A stretch of DNA of 11,220 bases from the NCBI GenBank assembly GCA_027486155.1, contig JAIXPR010000069.1, forward strand, positions 1 to 11,220, in the 5' to 3' direction. The first letter of the stretch is position 1. Every line of letters starts with the position of its first letter. The stretch comes from Pseudomonadota bacterium (lineage in GTDB: Bacteria > Bdellovibrionota_C > UBA2361 > OMII01). A program made the position numbers and the translations under genes. Below, in pieces: positions 6,081 through 11,220 of the stretch. Below the pieces are notes generated by a model. That model had not been told where the DNA came from, searched no databases, and saw only the letters and a list, made by a program, of their open reading frames with translations.

Positions 6081-6166
6081 TGACTCGACTAAACTCGGAG
6101 CATCGAACGTATCTGCCTGGAATGAAATAGGAAACCGGAAATGCACCCTCATAGTCCCCACATTCT

Positions 6167-6180
6167 GGAGAGCGCTCTCC
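6167..6180. promoter_or_regulatory. Perfect 14-bp palindrome upstream of the methyltransferase gene
   Basis: GGAGAGCGCTCTCC is its own reverse complement over 14 bases, with no mismatch. It lies in the non-coding gap 6081-6269, 90 bases before the ATG at 6270. It suits a dimeric regulator binding site or a tight hairpin (GGAGA/TCTCC with a GCGC loop). No other copy was noticed in the window. Confidence 0.4.
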
Positions 6181-6233
6181 CTGGGCGGAGCGAGCGCACT
6201 CACAACCGCGTATTGGGATAAGCGTCACCAAGA

Positions 6234-6263
6234 CCTCAACGGTCCATATCAGCCGCGTTGAGG
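6234..6263 (+). promoter_or_regulatory. Stem-loop covering the ribosome binding site of the methyltransferase gene
   Basis: CCTCAACG (6234-6241) and CGTTGAGG (6256-6263) form a perfect 8-bp stem with a 14-base loop. The right arm contains most of the Shine-Dalgarno sequence TGAGGG (6259-6264) for the ATG at 6270. If the stem forms in the mRNA the RBS would be masked. No riboswitch class is recognised. Confidence 0.45.
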
Positions 6264-6269
6264 GTATTC

Positions 6270-6947
6270 ATGACGTCATTTTCCACATCGAACTCCGCAC
6301 ACTCAAGCGTTGAACCCAAACCACGGCACTCAGAAGAAGTCGAGATATCTCGTCCGCTCTCGGATTTTCGGATCGCGAGGCAACTCGTCGACGCGCGATA
6401 TCCAGATATCGCTGAGCAGGATCGTGAACCGATTATGCGCCGGATTTTCACCCATGTTGATTTTCTAAGAGCGGCATACCAAGACATTAACGAGGTGAAG
6501 GGGAAGCGTATCCTCGATCTCGCGTGCGGAGCGACCAGCTACGAGGATAACGCTCGGGGTAAGTATGACCCATGGATGTCGAGGCTCTTGAAACACCTCG
6601 GCGCGTGCCCCCTCGGAATCGACATCTGTCCGCAAAAGAATGAGAGCTTCAACTTTGATACAGCTGACCTTACCGTCCCGGACGCCTTGTGCATCCTCGA
6701 TACTGCTTCGTTCGACGCCATCTACGTGTGCGCCTTTCCCACCCGCAAGATGATTCAACGTCTCGTTGAGAAAGGCATAGAGTGGGGTCCCCTCCGAGAC
6801 AACATGACGCAGCACCTCACCCGTTGCCTCAAACCCGATGGAAAGATTATCCGCGCATTCAAAGAGTCTGATGAGCTATTGGTTGAGGAGGCTGTAGCGG
6901 TGGCGAGGACCCGACTGCTACGCCCTTCCCCCGACGACGAGCTATAG
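6270..6947 (+). CDS. SAM-dependent methyltransferase-like protein (class I)
   Basis: A 225-aa cytoplasmic protein with a Rossmann-type methyltransferase core after a polar N-terminal tail (1-35). Motif I is ILDLACGATS (81-90), the SAM-binding loop. The end of strand 2 is LGIDI (115-119) with the acidic residue that holds the SAM ribose. TADL (131-134) is the adenine-side motif, ASFDAIYV (146-153) is motif IV and LKPDGKII (187-194) is strand 5. The substrate cannot be read from sequence. The ATG at 6270 is preferred over the TTG at 6258 because TGAGGG lies 5 bases upstream. The glycosyltransferase gene follows after 63 bases, which hints at glycan or glycolipid modification, but a possible terminator lies between. 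Motif I has GATS in place of the common GxG continuation. Confidence 0.82.
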   Translation: MTSFSTSNSAHSSVEPKPRHSEEVEISRPLSDFRIARQLVDARYPDIAEQDREPIMRRIFTHVDFLRAAYQDINEVKGKRILDLACGATSYEDNARGKYDPWMSRLLKHLGACPLGIDICPQKNESFNFDTADLTVPDALCILDTASFDAIYVCAFPTRKMIQRLVEKGIEWGPLRDNMTQHLTRCLKPDGKIIRAFKESDELLVEEAVAVARTRLLRPSPDDEL

Positions 6948-6951
6948 TCGA

Positions 6952-6979
6952 GGGCTGCGCTGACGCCCCCTTTATCTTT
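6952..6979 (+). terminator. Possible intrinsic terminator after the methyltransferase gene
   Basis: GGG-(CT)-GCG pairs with CGC-CCC around a CTGA loop (6952-6968), followed by CCTTTATCTTT. The stem is interrupted by a 2-base bulge and the U tract is impure. If it works, the glycosyltransferase gene needs its own promoter. The stretch 6966-6990 is strikingly pyrimidine-rich. Confidence 0.3.
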
Positions 6980-7010
6980 CCCCCTTTTCCGACTACAACT
7001 AGAGCTCGCC

Positions 7011-8093
7011 ATGCGAGTGCTCGTCATAGGAACAACCGTCGATAAGCCAGAGGCCCACATCCTGCAGGGGCTCATGCGGCGTGGTGTCTACATTCATTTT
7101 CTCGGGACTCCACTCCCGGAGCATGCGGCGCTCCTACGAGCGAGTGGCGCTTCAATAACCCATCACAACTTCGTCCATCGCTTCGACCTCAAAGGGATCT
7201 CCCTCATCCGCAAGATAGTTCGAGAGGACTCGATCAATCTTATCTACGCCCTGTCGAACCGCGGACTCTCATGCACCGTGCTCGGTCTCATCAATCAGAA
7301 TATCCCGATCGCCACGTATCGCGGAACGGTGGGGCACCTGAGCTGGTTGGATCCATCCTCGTGGTTAACCTTCCTCAATCCGAAGGTTAAAAAGATCCTC
7401 TGCGTGTCAGAGGCGGTCGCTCAGTATCTGCGAGATATCAAACTTCCCGAAGAGCGTATCGTCACCATCTACAAAGGACACGATATCGAGTGGTATAGGA
7501 GTGATCCTCCATCACGGGCCGCTTTTGACCTTCCTAAAGAGGCCTTCGTCGTTGGCTGCACGGCCATGATGCGCCCGGTGAAAGGGGTAGATATCCTCAT
7601 TCAAGCCGTTGCCTCTCTTCTGCGAGAGCTTCCAGACCTTCACCTCATGCTTATTGGCGGCATCAAAGACCCCACCATCGAACGATTAATCGCGTCATTC
7701 CCCGAGAGGTCCCGTATCCACCTGACCGGCTATCGAAAAGACGCGACCCAACTCGCTACGGTGTGCGATGTCACGGTCATGGCTTCAAAGACACGCGAGG
7801 GATTCCCAAAATCAATAATTGAGGCGATGTCCCAAGGAGTACCAGCTATCGTAACAGCCGTGGGTGGCATGCCGGAGCTCGTAGGCCATGGCACCGCCGG
7901 GATGATAGTGCCCCCTTCAGATGTTACGGCGCTCGCTGACGCTATACGGTCCCTCTACAATGATAGGGAACGAGCGCGCGAGCTTGGCCGGCTCGGACAG
8001 CGCAGAATCGCCGAGGTTTTCAACGTCGCGACCACCGTTGAGAAGATGCACGGGGTGTTCAAGGAACTGGTCGAAGCTGGGGCAGTTCGATGA
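7011..8093 (+). CDS. Glycosyltransferase family 4 (GT-B fold)
   Basis: A 360-aa retaining glycosyltransferase that would move a sugar from a nucleotide donor to a lipid or glycan acceptor at the cytoplasmic face of the membrane. The N-terminal domain begins with the strand MRVLVIGTT and a short Gly-rich turn. The C-terminal donor domain has the GT4 marks: MMRPVKGVDILIQA with Arg188 and Lys191, which contact the donor phosphate, and EGFPKSIIE with the E-x7-E pair Glu263 and Glu271. AVGGMPELV then GTAGMIVPP complete the nucleotide-sugar site. Length is usual for the family. The start at ATG 7011 is fixed by homology; the RBS is poor. Acceptor and sugar are unknown. It ends in three in-frame TGA codons made by a hexamer repeat and faces the convergent lysC gene. 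Confidence 0.93.
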   Translation: MRVLVIGTTVDKPEAHILQGLMRRGVYIHFLGTPLPEHAALLRASGASITHHNFVHRFDLKGISLIRKIVREDSINLIYALSNRGLSCTVLGLINQNIPIATYRGTVGHLSWLDPSSWLTFLNPKVKKILCVSEAVAQYLRDIKLPEERIVTIYKGHDIEWYRSDPPSRAAFDLPKEAFVVGCTAMMRPVKGVDILIQAVASLLRELPDLHLMLIGGIKDPTIERLIASFPERSRIHLTGYRKDATQLATVCDVTVMASKTREGFPKSIIEAMSQGVPAIVTAVGGMPELVGHGTAGMIVPPSDVTALADAIRSLYNDRERARELGRLGQRRIAEVFNVATTVEKMHGVFKELVEAGAVR

Positions 8094-8107
8094 CGATGAC
8101 GATGACG
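8088..8107 (+). repeat. Hexamer tandem repeat CGATGA x3
   Basis: CGATGA is repeated three times plus two bases. It spans the stop codon of the glycosyltransferase and gives in-frame TGA codons at 8091, 8097 and 8103. Unit gain or loss would leave the stop in place. Its TGACGATGACG word also forms the left outer arm of the inverted repeat that ends at 8179. Confidence 0.7.
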
Positions 8108-8179
8108 TACGTCGTGAAACGATAACCGTCTACGAAAGACGGTTTACGTCTGTACCGTAATCGTGAAACGTCATCGTCA
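8097..8179. terminator. Nested inverted repeat between convergent genes, possible bidirectional terminator
   Basis: The outer arms TGACGATGACG (8097-8107) and CGTCATCGTCA (8169-8179) are an 11-bp perfect inverted repeat. Inside them a second hairpin, AACCGTC (8124-8130) and GACGGTT (8138-8144), has a 7-base loop. A 10-base direct repeat TCGTGAAACG occurs at 8112 and 8161. The structure fills almost the whole 93-base gap between the glycosyltransferase and lysC stops, as a bidirectional terminator would, but there is no U tract on either strand. Confidence 0.45.
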
Positions 8180-8186
8180 GCGAGCG

Positions 8187-9458
8187 TTACCGCTCCTCAG
8201 CGGTCGTGACCTGAAAGTCAGTAAACTCGTCGTGAAGAACCCGCACCGCGACCTCGCAGTACTTTCGTGGGACAAGCACCGACATCTTAATCTCGGAGGT
8301 ATTGATCATCGTGACGCCGATCCGCTCTCGCGCGAGGGCTTCGAACACCCGTGCGGCAACGCCGGTATGGTATCGCATACCGATACCGACCACCGAGATC
8401 TTCGCGATATCTCGATCTATCTTGACTCCCGAGGCACCGAGCGCTGGCACTAACGCCTGAATGGTCTCAAGCGCCACTAGGCTATTCTCATCCGGAACGG
8501 TAATACTCAGATTGATGGCGCCTGAATCGACGCTCTCTTGGGAGATCATGTCGATAAAGATGTTTTTTCCGCTCAGCTCCGAGAAGAGTCGAGACATCTC
8601 CCCTATCTCTGACGACATCCCCTCAACGACGATCCGAGCCTCATCAGTTCGGTAGGTCACTCCTGTTACGATTGGCTTCTCCATAAGCTCCTCCTCAGCG
8701 ACTATCCATGTTCCGTTTACGCCCGGAATAAACGGGCCCTCAAATGTTGAAAGCACCACGAGCGGTACCTCGTACCGCATGGCGAAGTACACCGAGCGGG
8801 TGTGCAACACCTTCGCCCCGAGGCTCGCCATCTCAAGCATCTCCTCGTGACACACACGCTCAATAAGTTTAGCGTTCTTACACGTCCGAGGATCTGTCGA
8901 GAACACCCCCGCGACATCGGTGTAAATAAAGCATGTCTGCGCCTTCACCGCCGCCGCGATCGCTACCGCCGTGATATCTGAACCGCCACGCCCCAAGGTA
9001 GTAATGTCGCCACGCTCGTCGATCCCCTGGAAACCAGCGATAACGGGAACGACCCCCTGCGACACGAGTTTGGTGAGCTGCTCAGCGTCTATCGATTCAA
9101 TCAGTGCGTTTGTGTGCTCGGAGTTGGTTGAGATCTGCGCCTGTTGCGCGAGAAGGCTCTTAGCGGGAATCCCGGCTTCAATCAAACGCATCGCGAGGAG
9201 CGCTATCGTAATCTGCTCTCCACTCGCCAACAACACATCCATCTCTCGTGGATTCGGCCTCTCGACACAACTCTTCGCGAGGGCAACCAGCTTATTGGTC
9301 TCACCCGCCATCGCCGAGAGTACGACGATAACCCCGACAGCGGGAGATTTCTTTCGATGCTCGGCGACGATCTCAGCGACGTGTTGAATGCGGGAAACGT
9401 CTCCAACTGAGGTCCCGCCGAATTTCATCACCACTATGGGCGCTCGTTCACTCATCAT
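8187..9458 (-). CDS. lysC: Aspartate kinase
   Basis: Phosphorylates L-aspartate with ATP, the first step to lysine, methionine, threonine and diaminopimelate. The 423-aa protein has an amino acid kinase domain and two C-terminal ACT domains (about 263-335 and 353-415), so it is the monofunctional feedback-regulated type. Key motifs are KFGGTSVGD (12-20) with catalytic Lys12, SGEQ (79-82), GRGGSD (156-161) and YTDVAGVFSTDPR (179-191). The ACT interface residues around MISQES (304-309) and MINTSEIKMSV (384-394) vary slightly from the common ISQN and IST forms, so effector preference may differ. The ATG at 9458 overlaps the tsaE stop as ATGA, with AGGTAGAG just upstream; a second Met follows directly. 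It is the last visible gene of the nnr-tsaE-lysC operon. Confidence 0.97.
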   Translation of the reverse strand: MMSERAPIVVMKFGGTSVGDVSRIQHVAEIVAEHRKKSPAVGVIVVLSAMAGETNKLVALAKSCVERPNPREMDVLLASGEQITIALLAMRLIEAGIPAKSLLAQQAQISTNSEHTNALIESIDAEQLTKLVSQGVVPVIAGFQGIDERGDITTLGRGGSDITAVAIAAAVKAQTCFIYTDVAGVFSTDPRTCKNAKLIERVCHEEMLEMASLGAKVLHTRSVYFAMRYEVPLVVLSTFEGPFIPGVNGTWIVAEEELMEKPIVTGVTYRTDEARIVVEGMSSEIGEMSRLFSELSGKNIFIDMISQESVDSGAINLSITVPDENSLVALETIQALVPALGASGVKIDRDIAKISVVGIGMRYHTGVAARVFEALARERIGVTMINTSEIKMSVLVPRKYCEVAVRVLHDEFTDFQVTTAEER

Positions 9459-9928
9459 GCTCTACCTTTCATCGCATCCAGGCGAGAGGTGAGCTCTCCC
9501 CCGGAATCTCCAGTAATCTCCAAGACTCGATCAGTTGTCTCTCCCTCATCGCTCCCGTGAGATAATCGCATGTGGCAGTTCAGATACGGCAGAAGCTCGG
9601 GGCACCGCTCTGGCCACTCAATCAGGCGAACAATCTTTAAGGATGGCGACTCCTCAAGCTCCTGCGGCAACACCGTGAGCCGGTAGAGATCCCAATGCTC
9701 GACCGTGAGCCCGTTCGGGAGCGGGTACTCGTGTTGCAAGGTATAGGTCGGTGACGAGACCGCCCTCGTGTCTCCCCCGGCGGCGGCGATCAGATATCGG
9801 ACGAAGGTTGTCTTTCCCGCTCCGAGATCCCCGCTTAGACCGATAACGAGCCCACCCCGAAGGGATGGCGCGAGCGCCTCGGCTATTCGCGCGGTGTCCC
9901 TCTCGTTCGCGATCGTGTAACTACTCAC
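9455..9928 (-). CDS. tsaE: tRNA t6A threonylcarbamoyl transfer complex ATPase TsaE
   Basis: Small P-loop ATPase that works with TsaB and TsaD to make N6-threonylcarbamoyladenosine at position 37 of tRNAs reading ANN codons. The 157-aa protein has the Walker A motif GDLGAGKT (33-40), the switch-like SSPTYTL (58-64), HWDLYRL (78-84) and the terminal-core motif IEWPER (103-108), all typical of the family in this order. The last 35 residues are polar and family-variable. The start is GTG 9926-9928, which overlaps the nnr stop as GTGA; GGGGAG lies 8 bases upstream. Its own stop overlaps the lysC ATG as ATGA, so the three genes are probably translationally coupled. Confidence 0.97.
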   Translation of the reverse strand: MSSYTIANERDTARIAEALAPSLRGGLVIGLSGDLGAGKTTFVRYLIAAAGGDTRAVSSPTYTLQHEYPLPNGLTVEHWDLYRLTVLPQELEESPSLKIVRLIEWPERCPELLPYLNCHMRLSHGSDEGETTDRVLEITGDSGGELTSRLDAMKGRA

Positions 9929-11220
9929 CTCTCAAACTCCCCAACAACGGAGGCCGCGGCCCACGCGATATCACTCGCTATAATCGGACCTCCTGAAGCG
10001 GTTGAGGCCCGCTCGCCCGCCACCGCGTGAATATAAGCTCCTCGCACGGTGGCGTCAAAGATACGCTCGCATCCCTTGAGGGAGGTCGCAAGTATCCCTG
10101 AAAGCACGTCCCCACTTCCGGCGGTCGCCAGGTAGGGAGTCCCCCGTGCGATAATTCCTCCGGTGTTTCCATCCCACACGAGCGTTCCCGCTCCTTTGAG
10201 GAGAGCGGTCACACGGTATCGTTCGTACAGTGCCTTTACCGCCGAGAAACGATCTCGTTGGATCTCCGCGGTCGACACTCCTAACATCGTAGCGGCCTCT
10301 CCCGGATGCGGAGTAATGACCCCCTCAATACCAGTGAGATCAATCTGATGAGACGCGATCAGAGTGAGGGCATCAGCATCGATCACAACTCGCTTTTTGA
10401 GTGCCCGAATAGAATTCAGAAGGGACTCAAGGAATCGGGCTGTTTCAGGAGCCCGGCCAAGCCCTGGTCCCACGACGAGCGTATCCGCGAGGGCGACCGC
10501 GTCACCGAGGGCATTGAAATCCTCCCGCGCGTAGAACGGGCGAGGATCATCAATCACCACATTCATGCACTCAGGCGTAACTTCTACCCCGATCCACGAC
10601 GGCTTGGTGGCACGCGAGACGAGTCCCGCTCCCGCGCGAAGGGCACCCAACGCGGCGAGAGCGCTCGCTCCGGGCATGGCCGCGCATCCACCGATAACGA
10701 GGACCCGCCCCTGCATCCCTTTGTGAGCGTCAGCCGGTCTCGTCGATGGTGATGGGATTCGAGCCCCTTCAATTACAGAGAACTCGATACCGCTCCGGCC
10801 CGAGATCTCTATCGGCACAACACGTATCGCTCCGCACGCTTCGCGACCTGGAAACTGCATCATCCCACGCTTCACGAGCTCAATGGATACGGTGTACTCA
10901 GCCGAGATATGGGGGGCGTACAGGGCGCCGGTATCGGAATCGACCCCTGTGGGAATATCGAGAGCGAGCACTATAAGACCGGGTCGTCGAGCCTTCTCGA
11001 CCGTCACACGTTCAACAAGGCTCGCGATGGAACCCCGCGGCGGGTCCCGCTGACCCGTTCCTAAGAGCGCGTCGACGATGAGTGTGGCGCTCTCAAGGGC
11101 GCACGCGAAATCGTGGTGGGAGATTACCCTCCCCCCACAGGCGCTGACCGCGGTCTCCCCACTTCCCTCAAGGACAGCGGAGGTAGGAAACGAGCTCATT
11201 TGAGCGAGACATTCCCTCGA
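9925..11220 (-). CDS. nnr: Bifunctional NAD(P)H-hydrate repair enzyme Nnr, N-terminus missing
   Basis: Repairs hydrated NAD(P)H: an N-terminal epimerase interconverts the R and S hydrates and a C-terminal ADP-dependent dehydratase restores NAD(P)H. The frame is open to the right edge (431 residues visible), so the start lies outside; the Met at 11199 is internal. Numbering from that Met, the end of the epimerase domain shows DALLGTG (43-49) and DIPTGVDSDTG (81-91). The dehydratase (ribokinase-like) domain shows HKGMQGRVLVIGG (159-171), VGPGLG (243-248), DADAL (274-278), TPHPGE (296-301), LKGAGTL (334-340) and ATAGSGDVLSG (358-368) with the catalytic Asp of GSGD. The epimerase Gly/Asn-rich NADP-binding loop lies outside the window. 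It is first of the visible operon genes and overlaps tsaE by 4 bases. Confidence 0.95.
   Translation of the reverse strand, partial: SRECLAQMSSFPTSAVLEGSGETAVSACGGRVISHHDFACALESATLIVDALLGTGQRDPPRGSIASLVERVTVEKARRPGLIVLALDIPTGVDSDTGALYAPHISAEYTVSIELVKRGMMQFPGREACGAIRVVPIEISGRSGIEFSVIEGARIPSPSTRPADAHKGMQGRVLVIGGCAAMPGASALAALGALRAGAGLVSRATKPSWIGVEVTPECMNVVIDDPRPFYAREDFNALGDAVALADTLVVGPGLGRAPETARFLESLLNSIRALKKRVVIDADALTLIASHQIDLTGIEGVITPHPGEAATMLGVSTAEIQRDRFSAVKALYERYRVTALLKGAGTLVWDGNTGGIIARGTPYLATAGSGDVLSGILATSLKGCERIFDATVRGAYIHAVAGERASTASGGPIIASDIAWAAASVVGEFER

Noticed and set aside
5524..6231. 235-codon open frame on the minus strand, opposite the exported proteins
   Set aside because: The translation is Arg/Pro/Ser-rich without any motif or signal peptide. 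It covers the end of one well-supported gene and all of another, so it looks like a GC-driven shadow.
5866..6261. 131-codon open frame on the plus strand overlapping the small exported protein
   Set aside because: No domain, His/Pro-rich composition, no RBS. It runs across the palindrome and up to the methyltransferase RBS.
6945..6995. TAGTCG/CGACTA inverted repeat between the methyltransferase and glycosyltransferase genes
   Set aside because: Six base pairs around a 39-base loop is too weak to report as a structure.
8182..8195. GAGCG/CGCTC inverted repeat around the lysC stop codon
   Set aside because: Only five base pairs, partly coding, and easily expected by chance in this composition.
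8163..9410. Several plus-strand open frames opposite lysC
   Set aside because: All are antisense shadows of a clear aspartate kinase gene, without motifs or ribosome binding sites.
1..11220. tRNA, rRNA, phage, IS transposase or toxin-antitoxin genes
   Set aside because: Looked for on both strands; nothing recognisable was seen.

Overview
The window reads as a piece of a chromosome from a diderm (Gram-negative-type) bacterium, moderately GC-rich by eye. Two lipobox lipoproteins and two other exported proteins support an outer-membrane organism. The cluster nnr-tsaE-lysC is, from memory, a gene order seen in bacteria formerly grouped as Deltaproteobacteria. I cannot name a genus, and the many unrecognised small proteins fit an uncultured or poorly sampled lineage.

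Layout. 1-360 (minus) is the N-terminal part of a cysteine desulfurase that runs off the left edge. 428-715 (plus) is a 95-aa orphan protein and 761-1171 (plus) is a membrane-anchored, ComEA-like helix-hairpin-helix protein. 1172-1536 is non-coding and holds a REP/MITE-like palindromic repeat in one full and one truncated copy, plus a possible decayed arm. 1537-3027 (plus) is a HerA-like DUF853 ATPase. It converges, with a 2-base gap, on two tandem TRL-like lipoproteins at 3030-3368 and 3375-3662 (minus). 3850-4878 (plus) is an alpha-helical protein with what looks like a degenerate HD-GYP domain. 5120-5713 and 5730-6080 (plus) are two exported proteins, one beta-rich and one small with Cys and Pro. 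6270-6947 (plus) is a SAM-dependent methyltransferase-like protein and 7011-8093 (plus) a GT4 glycosyltransferase. A nested inverted repeat at 8088-8179 separates it from the convergent minus-strand operon nnr (partial, 9925-11220), tsaE (9455-9928) and lysC (8187-9458), whose genes overlap by 4 bases each (GTGA and ATGA).

How the genes fit together. The right-hand operon is housekeeping: repair of damaged NAD(P)H hydrates, tRNA t6A modification and entry into the aspartate-family amino acid pathway. The left edge adds sulfur mobilisation for Fe-S clusters or tRNA thiolation. The middle is an accessory stretch of envelope or exported proteins and a possible glycan-modifying pair (methyltransferase plus glycosyltransferase). 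I see no phage, IS transposase, CRISPR array, toxin-antitoxin pair, tRNA or rRNA.

I found no convincing new multi-gene system. The best leads are the palindromic repeat family, two hairpins that each cover a ribosome binding site (at 428 and 6270), the HD-GYP-like protein that seems to have lost its catalytic Asp, and the inverted repeat between the convergent genes near 8.1 kb.
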